A DNA stretch of 64,000 nt from Chryseobacterium sp. T16E-39 (lineage in GTDB: Bacteria; Bacteroidota; Bacteroidia; Flavobacteriales; Weeksellaceae), in contig NZ_CP022282.1 in assembly GCF_002216065.1 (NCBI RefSeq), positions 1,178,001 through 1,242,000 on the forward strand, read 5' to 3'. How positions within the stretch are numbered: position 1 is the stretch's first letter; each line of letters opens with the position of its first letter. The notes beneath the pieces were generated by a model, which did not search any database, had not been told where the DNA came from, and saw only the letters and a program-made list of their open reading frames with translations. Shown piece by piece: positions 7,719 to 16,490 of the stretch. The position numbers and the translations under genes were made by a program.

Positions 7719-8499
7719 GTCCAGTTAAAGCATACACAAGCGGAATTTTGTTTCCAAATCGGGATATTCTCCATTTTCCTTTTTCAAATTCTTCAACATG
7801 TTTAAAACAAGGATAAGGGGACCAATCAAATTCTTGGAATTTCTCTATTGCAATATTGTTTTTAATTAAGTTCTGAACAACTTCAGCTAAAGAATGATTC
7901 CACATTACATATTTCTGTACAATATCTGCCGAAGTATCCGCGTAGGTTCCTTCATAGGTCTCAACAATTGGTTTTTCATTAAAATAATTATAAGCCACCT
8001 CTTTGAAATCATCATCAAACATCCAAACTACAGGATGAAACTCAGCCATTACAAATTTTCCTTCCGGTTTTAAGAAATGATTGATTATTTGTGCCCATCT
8101 ATCCAAATCAGGCAACCAGCCTATTGTTCCGTAACTTGTAAATACAATATCAAATTTTTCATTTAAAACATTGGGTAGGTCATAGACATCAGAACAGATA
8201 AACACTGTATCTTTCCCACATTTGTCGGCAAGATCTTTTGCCGTTTCAATGGCTTTATCAGATAGATCAATACCTGTAACTTTTGCTCCCAGTCTCGATA
8301 ATGATATAGAATCCTGCCCAAAATGGCATTGTAAGTGTAAAATGCTTTTCCCTTTGATATCTCCTAAAAGATCAAGCTCAATAGAGTTGAGTGAGCTTCT
8401 TCCTTTTATAAACTCATCTACAAAGTAGAAGTCCGATTTCAAATGAGGATCTACTTTCGCATTCCATGAGTTTTTATTAATTTCTAAGTAATTGTCCAT
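7702..8499 (-). CDS. Class I SAM-dependent methyltransferase
   Basis: A 265-residue Rossmann-type methyltransferase. Motif I is GKSILHLQCHFGQDS, with the acidic ribose-binding residue in VTGIDLS. Motif IV-like sequence is FDIVFTSYGTIGWLPDLDRW and the post-motif KPEGKFVMAEFH follows. The C-terminal third (WNHSLAEVVQNLIKNN) is usual for this Bacteroidota subgroup. The substrate cannot be read from the sequence. It is encoded alone on the minus strand, convergent with the YtxH-like gene and 52 bases downstream of the acetyltransferase gene, with which it may be co-transcribed. Confidence 0.85.
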   Translation of the reverse strand: MDNYLEINKNSWNAKVDPHLKSDFYFVDEFIKGRSSLNSIELDLLGDIKGKSILHLQCHFGQDSISLSRLGAKVTGIDLSDKAIETAKDLADKCGKDTVFICSDVYDLPNVLNEKFDIVFTSYGTIGWLPDLDRWAQIINHFLKPEGKFVMAEFHPVVWMFDDDFKEVAYNYFNEKPIVETYEGTYADTSADIVQKYVMWNHSLAEVVQNLIKNNIAIEKFQEFDWSPYPCFKHVEEFEKGKWRISRFGNKIPLVYALTGQKKSS

Positions 8500-8551
8500 G
8501 GTTATTTATTCAATAATATTAGGTTTTGCAATATTAATCATAATTTCGCAG

Positions 8552-9214
8552 CTATTCCAATTGAAAATCTTCAGAAGGAACTACAATTGAGGTATAAGGG
8601 CTGTACACCTGCCACCCCAAAGACTCGTACAATGATTTGCCTTCTGGGGTAGCCACTAAAAAATTGTTCGGAACCCTTTTTGACAATGCAATTTTTTCTA
8701 ACTCTTTCATTACAAAAGAACCTAAACCTCTCCTTCTGTGATTAGGATCTGTTATGATCTGATCATAAACTGCCAAATCATCGACAAGAGCAACTCTTCC
8801 TATTGCTGCCTGTTCCCCACTATCTTTAGTAACGATATTAACCACATAAGTGGAATTATACTGCTCATATTCAATTTGATAATCTTCAGGAAGCTCACGA
8901 TTCAGAAAATTCATAGTATGAAAACATGACATCATATATTGATCTCCCTGCATCTGCCATTTTGAAGGTATTTTATCTTTAAATGTTTCAAAAGCTGAGG
9001 ATACTTTCAAAAAAACCAATGGTTCATTGATTGATTCTGACAATTCAATAAAATCATCATTGGGCTCACAAAATAAATAACGCTTTTTTTGGGTAGGAGC
9101 ATTTACATCTACTGTAAAGCCAGATTTGTATGGAACAGGTAAAGGCAATTCTCTGGATAATGACCATCCTTTCAGCCATTTTTCTATTACATCAATAGAT
9201 GCTTTATTTTTCAT
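8552..9214 (-). CDS. GNAT-family N-acetyltransferase
   Basis: A 220-residue protein whose C-terminal half is a GNAT domain. The acetyl-CoA loop is DPNHRRRGLGSFVMKELE, followed by NFLVATPEGKSLYESLGW, the usual beta-6/7 signature. The N-terminal half (residues 1-90) is a substrate-side extension with no recognised motif. The frame extends 12 codons further to 9250, but MKNKASIDVIEKWL is the more natural start and the extension lies in A+T-rich leader sequence. The acceptor amine is unknown. Confidence 0.85.
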   Translation of the reverse strand: MKNKASIDVIEKWLKGWSLSRELPLPVPYKSGFTVDVNAPTQKKRYLFCEPNDDFIELSESINEPLVFLKVSSAFETFKDKIPSKWQMQGDQYMMSCFHTMNFLNRELPEDYQIEYEQYNSTYVVNIVTKDSGEQAAIGRVALVDDLAVYDQIITDPNHRRRGLGSFVMKELEKIALSKRVPNNFLVATPEGKSLYESLGWQVYSPYTSIVVPSEDFQLE

Positions 9215-9371
9215 GATATGGTTATTAAAACTTCGATATAAATATAACAATTGATTGATCTTATCTCACAAGAAATATAGATTATATGCATCTAAAAATA
9301 TTAAAATAAATTACCATCTTTAATGTAGTATAATATTTCAAAGTAGATTTTATATAAATAAAAATAATTTC

Positions 9372-10316
9372 ATGAATAAAAAACATATTACCATTATAGG
9401 CCTTGGTGGCGTGGGTGGTTATTTTGGCTTTAAAATTAGTCAAAACAATGAAACTTTTCAACAATATACCATCTCATTTGTTGCAAGAGGTGAAACCTAT
9501 AAAAAATTAAAAGAAGAAGGGTTAATGTTGATTTCTCCTGAACATCGTCATAGTAAAACCCGTCCTAATGAAGTTTATGAACATATTAAAGATGTACCAC
9601 ATCCAGATCTGGTATTAGTATGCGTAAAAGAGTATGATTTAGAAAGAGTTTGCAATGATTTAAAAGAAGTCATTAATAAAGAGACTATTTTGCTACCCAT
9701 GATGAATGGTGTTGATATTTATGAAAGAATGAGAAAAGTTCTTCCAGATGTTATTATTCTGCCTTCATGTATTTATATCGCTTCTCACATCAAAGAAAAA
9801 GGAGTTATTGAACATAAGGGAAAAGGAGGAAAGATAATTTTTGGTAAAGATCCCTTACATCCTTCTAAAGATGTTAGCTGGGTACTGAGTGTACTCGATG
9901 AAAGCCGGATTGATTTTGATTTTAAGGATAATCCTTCCAGTGACATTTGGACGAAATTTACCTTCATAGCAAGTTTTGGATTGGTTACGGCTAAATATAA
10001 TTCATCGATGGGCAAGGTTTGTACAGATCCTGTACAAAAAGATGAGGCAACACAAATAATGAAAGAAATAGAATTAATTGCCCATAAAAAAGATATTTCC
10101 CTTGACAAAGATCTTATTGAAAAAACTTTTGAAAAAGCATCCACATTTCCATTTGAAACTCCAACATCTATACAGTTGGATATTAATTCTGGAAAAGAGA
10201 ACAGTGAACTGGAATTATTTGCCGGAGCAATTATAAGATATGGAAAAGAACTCGGGATAGAAGTTCCCTTTACTCAAAAAATATATGAAGAGCTAAAAGC
10301 TAAAATAAACTCATAA
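9372..10316 (+). CDS. Ketopantoate reductase family protein (PanE/ApbA)
   Basis: A 314-residue NADPH-dependent oxidoreductase. The N-terminal Rossmann motif is IIGLGGVGGYFGFKI, followed by SFVARGETYKKL and PDLVLVCVKEYDLE, all typical of the ApbA N-terminal domain. The helical C-terminal domain contains FTFIASFGLVTAKYNSSMG and TSIQLDINSGKENSELELFAGAIIRYGKELGI, which holds the family's substrate-side Lys/Asn/Ser/Glu pattern. The classical reaction reduces 2-dehydropantoate to pantoate for coenzyme A. Many Bacteroidota carry several paralogues, so panE itself is not assigned. It is a single-gene unit ending in a strong terminator. Confidence 0.85.
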   Translation: MNKKHITIIGLGGVGGYFGFKISQNNETFQQYTISFVARGETYKKLKEEGLMLISPEHRHSKTRPNEVYEHIKDVPHPDLVLVCVKEYDLERVCNDLKEVINKETILLPMMNGVDIYERMRKVLPDVIILPSCIYIASHIKEKGVIEHKGKGGKIIFGKDPLHPSKDVSWVLSVLDESRIDFDFKDNPSSDIWTKFTFIASFGLVTAKYNSSMGKVCTDPVQKDEATQIMKEIELIAHKKDISLDKDLIEKTFEKASTFPFETPTSIQLDINSGKENSELELFAGAIIRYGKELGIEVPFTQKIYEELKAKINS

Positions 10317-10350
10317 AATAAAGCCTTCCCACAAGTGAGAAGGCTTTATT
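10317..10350. terminator. Bidirectional intrinsic terminator
   Basis: AATAAAGCCTTC and GAAGGCTTTATT form a perfect 12-base stem starting directly at the ketopantoate reductase stop codon. The convergent hisS gene ends 17 bases away and probably shares it. Confidence 0.85.
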
Positions 10351-10366
10351 CATCTTTTATTATTCT

Positions 10367-11734
10367 TTATCCCAGAAACTCTTCCAGAGAAACTGTTTTT
10401 TGTTCTCCAGCTTCAAGGTTTTTAAAAGTTACTGTTCTGTTTTTAATCTCTTCCTCACCTAAAAATACAAGGTTTTTGATTCCCTTCTTCTCAGCGTAAG
10501 TAAATTGTTTATTTATTTTTGCATTTTCCGGATATAATTCTGCCGAGATCCCTTTTTCTCTTAGCTGCATAATCAGCTTTAAAGCTTCAAGAGTTTCTTC
10601 TCCTCCAAAATTAGCAAACAGATATTCCATTTTCGATGTTGCTTCTTCAGGAAAAAGCCCTAATTCTTCCATCACCAAATAGATTCTATCCAGTCCAAAA
10701 GAAATACCTATTCCAGGAATATTTTTCACTCCAAAAACCGCAGTAAGATTATCGTATCTTCCACCACCACCAATGGAACCCATCTGAGCCTCATCCGCTT
10801 TTACTTCGAAAATAGCTCCTGTGTAATAATCTAATCCTCTAGCTAAGGTAATATCAAAAACAAGGTTCTGCATATCCACACCCAGGCTTAAAGATTGTGT
10901 AAGAACAAATTCTAATTCCTCTACTCCCTTCAGCCCTATTTCATTACCTACAAATTTTTCTTTAAGCTGAAGAAGGTTTTCCAGAGCATCATTCGACTGA
11001 GAAAATAAGAAATCTAATTTATCAATCGACTTCTGAGAAATCTCTCTTTCCAGTAGTTCTTTTACAACGCCCTCTTTTCCTATTTTATCTAATTTATCCA
11101 GAGCCACTGTAAAATCAATTAGTTTATCTGTGATTCCAGCATATTCAGCTAAACCTGAAAGTATTTTTCTATTATTAACGTGGATGGTCACAGAAACTTT
11201 TAGATCTGAGAATGACTTCAGATATAATTGAATTAAATCTACTTCCTGTAAAAGGCTCTCGCTTCCTACTACATCGGCATCACACTGATAAAATTCTCTG
11301 AATCTTCCTTTCTGAGGACGGTCTGCCCTCCACACCGGCTGGATCTGGTAGCGTTTGTATGGGAAAGTTAACTGCCCATGATTCATAGCCACGAACCTTG
11401 CGAAAGGAACTGTAAGATCATAACGAAGGGCTTTATCAGTAAGACTTTCTGAACTAAAGGGCTTTTCCAAAGCTCTTTGAAAATCATTAAGCATCACTGT
11501 TTTCTTATCTTCTTTAGCTTCATTAATACTCGAATTTAAGATTTTAAAGATCAAACGATCACCTTCTTCTCCATACTTCCCCGTTAATGTAGAAAGGTTT
11601 TCAAAACTTGGTGTTTCCAATGATTGGAATCCGAACAATTCGAAATTATTCTGTAAAATATTGATAATATACTTTCTTCTTGAAACTTCCTGTGCGGTAA
11701 AATCCCTCGTCCCTTTTGCTAAGCTTGGCTTCAT
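10367..11734 (-). CDS. hisS: Histidyl-tRNA synthetase
   Basis: A 455-residue class II aminoacyl-tRNA synthetase that charges tRNA-His. Motif 2 is seen as [15 protein letters not shown] followed by [16 protein letters not shown]. The histidine A loop is [24 protein letters not shown] follows, and motif 3 is [17 protein letters not shown]. The C-terminal anticodon-binding domain (about residues 365-455) follows. Starting [12 protein letters not shown], it has the expected length. It is downstream of no other gene on its strand and is essential. Confidence 0.97.
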   Translation of the reverse strand: MKPSLAKGTRDFTAQEVSRRKYIINILQNNFELFGFQSLETPSFENLSTLTGKYGEEGDRLIFKILNSSINEAKEDKKTVMLNDFQRALEKPFSSESLTDKALRYDLTVPFARFVAMNHGQLTFPYKRYQIQPVWRADRPQKGRFREFYQCDADVVGSESLLQEVDLIQLYLKSFSDLKVSVTIHVNNRKILSGLAEYAGITDKLIDFTVALDKLDKIGKEGVVKELLEREISQKSIDKLDFLFSQSNDALENLLQLKEKFVGNEIGLKGVEELEFVLTQSLSLGVDMQNLVFDITLARGLDYYTGAIFEVKADEAQMGSIGGGGRYDNLTAVFGVKNIPGIGISFGLDRIYLVMEELGLFPEEATSKMEYLFANFGGEETLEALKLIMQLREKGISAELYPENAKINKQFTYAEKKGIKNLVFLGEEEIKNRTVTFKNLEAGEQKTVSLEEFLG

Positions 11735-11775
11735 TTTATAATAGATAAATGATAAATAATAATTGATAAGTCATG

Positions 11776-11783
11776 CAAAAATA
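11776..11783 (-). promoter_or_regulatory. Putative hisS -7 element
   Basis: TATTTTTG on the minus strand fits TAnnTTTG, 41 bases before the hisS ATG. No clear -33 TTTG is seen at 19 bases. Confidence 0.35.
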
Positions 11784-11827
11784 AGGAATTGAAAGGACTT
11801 TTTAAATCACGGAGTGCTCTTAATTAT

Positions 11828-12460
11828 TTAAAATTTGAACTCATCGATCCCGCTGTCATTAAATAAAATTTTTGTGCAGGCTTCATGATTTTTTAAAGCC
11901 CCCTGTACACGCCATACAATCGTATATTTTTCACCACTCCTCATTTGTTTGCCCCTGCTCGATTTTAAATCATATTCTTTGAATATGGCTTCATACTTAT
12001 CTACAACTTCATCATTATAAGGTAGAGTGATCTGGTAAGTATAGCGAGTCGTAATTCTATCAATAACATTTTGTACATATTTGAATATAATAAGAAGTAA
12101 AACTACAGATATGGAACCAATAACAGCTTCTTTATAATATTCTGCCCCTATCGTCATCCCCAATGCCGCACAAATCCATATGGTAACGGCTGTTGTAAGA
12201 CCTGACACTCGGTTTTCCTCTTTAAAAATAACACCCGCTCCCACAAAGCCTATTCCGGTAATAATATTGGCTGCTATTCGGTCAGGGCTTCCCTGATCAC
12301 CTAAATTAAGAGACAGCATTGTAAACATACAGGAACCCAATGTAACGAGTATCATCGTCCTTAATCCTGCTGATTTCAACTGATATTCTCTTTCAATCCC
12401 AATTATACCACCAATTATAATTGAAAATACTATTGGAATTATATCATTTATGCTAATCAT
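11828..12460 (-). CDS. MgtC/SapB family membrane protein
   Basis: A 210-residue inner-membrane protein. The N-terminal part has four or five hydrophobic helices with the family signatures GGIIGIEREYQLKSAGLRTMILV, GFVGAGVIFKEENRVSGLTTAVTIW and AALGMTIG. The C-terminal cytoplasmic part (about 145-210) is an ACT-like domain. MgtC proteins support growth at low magnesium and, in pathogens, intracellular survival; which role applies here is unknown. A start at 12484 is possible, but MISINDIIPIVFS at 12460 places the first helix correctly. It lies downstream of hisS's divergent side with no clear operon partner. Confidence 0.85.
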   Translation of the reverse strand: MISINDIIPIVFSIIIGGIIGIEREYQLKSAGLRTMILVTLGSCMFTMLSLNLGDQGSPDRIAANIITGIGFVGAGVIFKEENRVSGLTTAVTIWICAALGMTIGAEYYKEAVIGSISVVLLLIIFKYVQNVIDRITTRYTYQITLPYNDEVVDKYEAIFKEYDLKSSRGKQMRSGEKYTIVWRVQGALKNHEACTKILFNDSGIDEFKF

Positions 12461-12588
12461 CTGGCTGTTTTTTGCGTACCTCAAATTATTATTTTTTTAT
12501 CTTATTTACAAGCACCTTATTAAAAACATCATTAATTTTTCATTAAATTCTAATCCTATTTTCTATATGTAGTGGAAGATATTATTTT

Positions 12589-12619
12589 TAAAAGCAGAGG
12601 AAAATTATTTCCCTCTGCT
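12589..12619 (-). terminator. Intrinsic terminator of the ssb-HRDC unit
   Basis: AGCAGAGG and CCCTCTGCT pair with a single bulged base, and on the minus strand the hairpin is followed by TTTT. It lies about 45 bases after the HRDC gene stop. The rest of 12461-12661 shows nothing beyond A+T-rich leader sequence. Confidence 0.7.
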
Positions 12620-12661
12620 ATCCTACTAACTAATCATTTGTGTTTATTGATCAATTAAAAA

Positions 12662-13117
12662 TCAGATACTCTCCAGAATTTCAAGTATTTCTTCACCATA
12701 ATTCTCAATTTTATGCTTACCAAAACCTTTGATATCCAGTAACTCTGCTTTTTTTGCCGGTTTATATTTTGCAACAGACAATAACTCTTTATTACTTGCT
12801 ATAAAATAGATTGGCAAATTTTGTTCTCTTGCCTTTTCCGATCTCCAAAGCTTCAAAGCATCTAAAATCTTTGTTTCATCACTATTCAACGTCTCATTAT
12901 CGGCAGAGTATTTTACCGTTTTCGCTTCTTTAACACTGGACAGAATGTTTTTCAATTCTTCAAAGTATAATACTACGGTCCAATAATTCTCATCCTGGAT
13001 AAAAGCTGTTTCCGTTTTAATAATGTCATGATTTCCAAGGAAATCGTCTAATGCCTTTTGATCGATATATAAAAATTCTTCAGGCAATCGTATTTTAAAA
13101 ACTTTCACTCTCATCAT
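12662..13117 (-). CDS. HRDC-domain protein
   Basis: A 151-residue protein. The C-terminal part (about 75-150) is an HRDC domain: LDALKLWRSEKAREQNLPIYFIASNKELLSVA followed by the KPAKKAELLDIKGFGKHKIENYGEEIL helix-hairpin-like end. HRDC domains bind nucleic acid in RecQ helicases and RNase D. Here it is joined to a small N-terminal alpha/beta domain and has no helicase or nuclease part. It is 13 bases downstream of ssb on the same strand and probably co-transcribed, suggesting an accessory role in DNA repair or replication. A second ATG one codon later is equally possible. Confidence 0.85.
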   Translation of the reverse strand: MMRVKVFKIRLPEEFLYIDQKALDDFLGNHDIIKTETAFIQDENYWTVVLYFEELKNILSSVKEAKTVKYSADNETLNSDETKILDALKLWRSEKAREQNLPIYFIASNKELLSVAKYKPAKKAELLDIKGFGKHKIENYGEEILEILESI

Positions 13118-13130
13118 TTGTGTTTTTGTA

Positions 13131-13466
13131 TTATTTATTACCTCCTAACAACAGAATTTCATCAACCCTAATCTCTGTGATATACCTTTTCACACCATCT
13201 TTATCATCATAAGATCTGTACGTTAATTTGCCCTCAATCGCAATTTCCTTTCCTTTTGGAACATACTTCTGCATAATTTCAGCAACTTTTCCGAAAGCGA
13301 TCAGATTATGCCATTGCGTTTCTTCTACTTTTTCACCTTTTGCGTTGGTGTAGTGATCACTCGTTGCTAAAGACACACTTGCCTTTACATTTCCGCTATC
13401 GAAGTTTACCATTTCAACTTCTTTTCCTGTGTAACCAATTAATGTTACTTTGTTTCTTAGTGACAT
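13131..13466 (-). CDS. ssb: Single-stranded DNA-binding protein lacking the acidic tail
   Basis: A 111-residue OB-fold SSB. MSLRNKVTLIGYTGKEVEM, ASVSLATSDHYTN, ETQWHNLIAFGKVAEIMQKYVPKGKEIAIEGKLTYRSYDD and YITEIRVDEILLL are the standard SSB strands. The protein stops directly after the OB fold (LLLGGNK), so the usual glycine/asparagine-rich linker and the acidic DDDIPF-type tip that recruits repair proteins are missing. A longer SSB elsewhere in the genome would therefore be expected to be the main replicative one. It heads a two-gene unit with the HRDC protein. Confidence 0.9.
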   Translation of the reverse strand: MSLRNKVTLIGYTGKEVEMVNFDSGNVKASVSLATSDHYTNAKGEKVEETQWHNLIAFGKVAEIMQKYVPKGKEIAIEGKLTYRSYDDKDGVKRYITEIRVDEILLLGGNK

Positions 13467-13612
13467 AACTATATTTTTTTTAATTAATAATTTAGATAAG
13501 AGACGTTCACTGGTTTCTCAAATCTCTGTTGCAAAGATTATCTTCTCAGCACATTAAAGTCGGTTATAAACTATTTAAATTCGTTTGTAGTCGTTTACAA
13601 ACGGATAATCCG

Positions 13613-13620
13613 TACCTTTG
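13613..13620 (+). promoter_or_regulatory. Putative arginase-operon -7 element
   Basis: TACCTTTG fits TAnnTTTG, with the arginase ATG 16 bases downstream. The best upstream TTTG (13584-13587) is 25 bases away, longer than the usual 19. Confidence 0.45.
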
Positions 13621-13636
13621 AATAAATATTCATGAT

Positions 13637-14533
13637 ATGAAAAGAGCGATCAATATCTTTGAGTTTCCTTTTAATCTGGGCCTTACCAAAAAAGAACATG
13701 AAATTGAGCCCGGAGTAAAAAAACTTCCTGACTGGCTTAAGAAATTCAACTTTCATACACAACTCAATCCCAGCAATATATTCAGACTTGAGGGCCCTGA
13801 ATATGCAATGGATTTTGATGAAGAAACTCAGGTCAAAAACCCTGATCAAATCATTGAATATGCTAAAAAACAATCTGATCTTATTCTGAAAAATTACAAT
13901 AAAGAAATTTTCAATATTATGATCGGTGGTGACTGCAGTATTCTGATAGGAACTGCGGTCGCACTCAAAAAACTTGGAAATTTTGGTTTGTTTTATCTTG
14001 ACGGGCACACTGATTTCATTCCACCTCGTCTTTCTCCCAGTGGAGGTGTTGCCGGAATGGATCTTGCCCTAATTGCAGGACTGGGACATGAAAAACTAAC
14101 GAATATAAATGACCTTAAACCCTATCTTTTAGAAGAAAATATATTCTGTGTCGGAAATGCAGAAGTCGATGATCAGGAATATGTAGATCAGGTAATCAAT
14201 TCTGATGTTCATTATTACGATCTGTACCAGTTAAGAGAAAATGGATTTCAAAAGACCGCTGAAGATTTCTTAAAAATAGTTCAGGATAAAAATCTTGACG
14301 GTTTTTTCATCCACTTTGATGTTGACGTCTTAAATGATAAAATAATGCCCGCTGTCGACAGCAGAATGGAGGATGGAATCGATTATCATAACCTTAAAGA
14401 AATTTTAGTTCCATTGATCGACAATGAGAAATGTTTTGGAATTGAAATTACTATATTAGATCCGGACTATGATAAAGACGGGCTTTATACAAGGGCTTTT
14501 ATCGAAAATTTAGTTCAAATAATAAAAAAATAA
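13637..14533 (+). CDS. Arginase/agmatinase family ureohydrolase, GGDC variant
   Basis: A 298-residue ureohydrolase. The two-manganese site can be traced: GGDCSILIG (about 97-105), YLDGHTDF (about 121-128) with the Asp-x-His-x-Asp pattern, FDVDVLND (about 232-239), and the late Glu in GIEITILDPDYD. The first motif normally reads GGDHS, with His as metal ligand; here it is Cys. Family members release urea from arginine, or act on agmatine or formiminoglutamate. Given the cyanophycin genes about 7 kb upstream, arginine is the attractive substrate, but the Cys variant makes this uncertain. It is first in a tight operon with the HPP, zinc-ribbon and epimerase genes. Confidence 0.85.
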   Translation: MKRAINIFEFPFNLGLTKKEHEIEPGVKKLPDWLKKFNFHTQLNPSNIFRLEGPEYAMDFDEETQVKNPDQIIEYAKKQSDLILKNYNKEIFNIMIGGDCSILIGTAVALKKLGNFGLFYLDGHTDFIPPRLSPSGGVAGMDLALIAGLGHEKLTNINDLKPYLLEENIFCVGNAEVDDQEYVDQVINSDVHYYDLYQLRENGFQKTAEDFLKIVQDKNLDGFFIHFDVDVLNDKIMPAVDSRMEDGIDYHNLKEILVPLIDNEKCFGIEITILDPDYDKDGLYTRAFIENLVQIIKK

Positions 14534-14543
14534 AGAAGAATTT

Positions 14544-15140
14544 ATGAAGCAGAAAATAAAAAGAACGATCAGAGTCTCGAAATATGTAATTTATAAAGAA
14601 ACCCTTGTAGATTATAAGGAGCATTTCTGGTCATTCTTAGGAGCATTTTTTGGAATCGGAATCATCGCATTCATTCAATCACACTATCTTTTGGAGCAAG
14701 AGAATGTATTTCTCATCGGTTCGTTTGGAGCTTCGAGTGTATTGATTTATGGCGCTATCCAAAGTCCGCTGGCTCAGCCACGGAATTTAATTGGCGGACA
14801 TGTTATTTCGGCTATTGCCGGTGTCACTGTTTATCAGATAGTTCCCGATATATTATGGCTCTCTGCTCCTCTCGCGGTGTCATTTTCAATTGTATTGATG
14901 CAGTATACCAAAACCCTTCATCCTCCTGGCGGAGCTACAGCACTTATTGCCGTAACTTCTTCTGGAAAAATACCTGAGTTGGGCTATTGGTACGTCCTAT
15001 CTCCTGTTTTATCAGGATGTCTTATTTTGTTTCTGGTGGCTTTGTTTTTTAATAATATTACTCCCAACAGAAGCTATCCTGCCCATAATCGATTTATAAG
15101 GCTATTAAAGAAAAAACGCGAACACAAAATGAAAAAATAA
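14544..15140 (+). CDS. HPP-family integral membrane protein
   Basis: A 198-residue protein with about four transmembrane helices (roughly 30-47, 55-70, 83-100, 148-170). The family name motif is present as TKTLHPPGGATALIAV, together with GSFGASSVLIYGA and SPLAQPRNLIGGHVISAIAG. HPP proteins of cyanobacteria and chloroplasts have been linked to nitrite transport; function in Bacteroidota is not established. The gene begins 10 bases after the arginase-family gene and ends 5 bases before the zinc-ribbon gene, so it is part of the operon. The C-terminus is strongly basic (LLKKKREHKMKK). Confidence 0.88.
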   Translation: MKQKIKRTIRVSKYVIYKETLVDYKEHFWSFLGAFFGIGIIAFIQSHYLLEQENVFLIGSFGASSVLIYGAIQSPLAQPRNLIGGHVISAIAGVTVYQIVPDILWLSAPLAVSFSIVLMQYTKTLHPPGGATALIAVTSSGKIPELGYWYVLSPVLSGCLILFLVALFFNNITPNRSYPAHNRFIRLLKKKREHKMKK

Positions 15141-15145
15141 AATGT

Positions 15146-15496
15146 ATGAATTGTCTCGAATGTGGCGAAAAAATCATCGGGAGGTCTGATAAAAAGTTCT
15201 GTAATGATGCCTGCCGTAACGCCTATAACAATAAACAGAACAAAGATTCCAATAACTTTATGCGGAATGTCAACAATAAACTCCGCAAAAACTACAGGAT
15301 CCTGACAGAAGTAAATATTGAAGGTAAAACTAAAATCACCCGATCGAAGCTCGATGGCTTGGGTTTTGATTTTGATTACTTTACAAATATCAAAGTATAT
15401 AAAAACGGATCAGAATATAAATTCATCTATGATTACGGATATAAACTTTTGGAAGATGATTTTGTCCTGATTGTAAAAAATCAGGCTAACCCATAA
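15146..15496 (+). CDS. Zinc-ribbon protein of unknown function
   Basis: A 116-residue soluble protein. The N-terminus CLECGEKIIGRSDKKFCNDACRN carries CxxC and CxxxC pairs, a treble-clef-like zinc ribbon also seen in small Bacteroidota proteins. The remaining part (about 30-116) is basic and then aromatic/acidic (LDGLGFDFDYFTNIKVYKNG), with no other motif recognised. It sits between the HPP gene and the epimerase gene with gaps of 5 and 9 bases, so it is co-transcribed. A DNA- or protein-binding role is possible but not shown. Confidence 0.8.
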   Translation: MNCLECGEKIIGRSDKKFCNDACRNAYNNKQNKDSNNFMRNVNNKLRKNYRILTEVNIEGKTKITRSKLDGLGFDFDYFTNIKVYKNGSEYKFIYDYGYKLLEDDFVLIVKNQANP

Positions 15497-15505
15497 TTAA
15501 ATACC

Positions 15506-16411
15506 ATGAAAGAAGTTGTTTTGATTACAGGAGCCAGTGGAATGATCGCACGTGAATTATCTAAAAATATCGCTCAAACATATACCGTACGACTTTTAAC
15601 ACGGAAAAAACAGCAAGACAACGAATATGAATGGGATGTCCGTAAAAGAACCATCGATGAAGATGCTTTTGAGAGTGTAGCACATATTATTCACCTTGCG
15701 GGAGCTAATATTTCTGAAAAACGATGGACCGAGGAAAGAAAAAAGGAAATTATTTCCAGCCGCATTGATTCCGCAAAACTCTTATTAGACACTCTGAAAA
15801 AGAAAAATATTAAACTTAAATCTTTTATTTCAGCTTCCGCTGTTGGGATTTATGGAGTTCAGACTTCGCAGAAAATCTATACGGAAGAGGATGAAAAATC
15901 AAATGATTTTCTGGGGCATGTAGTAACACTTTGGGAATCAGCAGCAGATGAATTCCTTATAGAAAATGTGGCCGAGCGAGTGGTTAAAATACGAACATCA
16001 ATTGTTCTATCTGAAAAAGAAGGAGCATTAAAAAAGATGGCAGTTCCCATCAAGCTTGGAATAGGCTCCCCCATTGGAACCGGTAAACAGTATATGCCAT
16101 GGATCCATTTAAAAGACATGAGTGCTATTTATGAATTTGTCCTAAAAAATTCAGAGGTAAAAGGGGCATATAATACGGCATCTCCCCAACATACAACCAA
16201 TGAAAATTTCACGCGTAAAATAGCTGAAGTTTTGCATAAGCCATTGTTTATGCCCAATGTTCCTTCTTTTATTTTGAAACTTATATTCGGTGAGCTGTCA
16301 GTTGCTTTACTAGAAGGTTCAAGAGTGGATTCTCAAAAAATTCAGGATGCTGGCTTTAAATTCCAGTTTCCGGATCTGAAAAATGCATTGGAAGATTTGC
16401 TGAAAAAGTAA
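15506..16411 (+). CDS. TIGR01777-family NAD-dependent epimerase
   Basis: A 301-residue extended short-chain dehydrogenase. The nucleotide loop is ITGASGMIARELS at the N-terminus; AHIIHLAGANISEKRWTEERKKEI is the family hallmark, and SASAVGIYG carries the catalytic Ser with the Tyr of the YxxxK region replaced as usual in this subgroup. The C-terminal DUF1731-like end (KPLFMPNVPSFILKLIFGELS and LEGSRVDSQKIQDAGF) is present. The family, including E. coli YfcH, has no firm substrate. It is the last gene of the arginase operon. Confidence 0.9.
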   Translation: MKEVVLITGASGMIARELSKNIAQTYTVRLLTRKKQQDNEYEWDVRKRTIDEDAFESVAHIIHLAGANISEKRWTEERKKEIISSRIDSAKLLLDTLKKKNIKLKSFISASAVGIYGVQTSQKIYTEEDEKSNDFLGHVVTLWESAADEFLIENVAERVVKIRTSIVLSEKEGALKKMAVPIKLGIGSPIGTGKQYMPWIHLKDMSAIYEFVLKNSEVKGAYNTASPQHTTNENFTRKIAEVLHKPLFMPNVPSFILKLIFGELSVALLEGSRVDSQKIQDAGFKFQFPDLKNALEDLLKK

Positions 16412-16490
16412 ATCCTCCTTTTAAAAGATACCTGTTAAGAAGTATCTGTTCCATGTTAAAGTACCTGATTTCAACTCTAAATATTACATT

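Noticed and set aside
13595..14008. Minus-strand frame opposite the arginase-family gene
   Set aside because: It overlaps the conserved metal-binding motifs of the plus-strand gene and has no domain.
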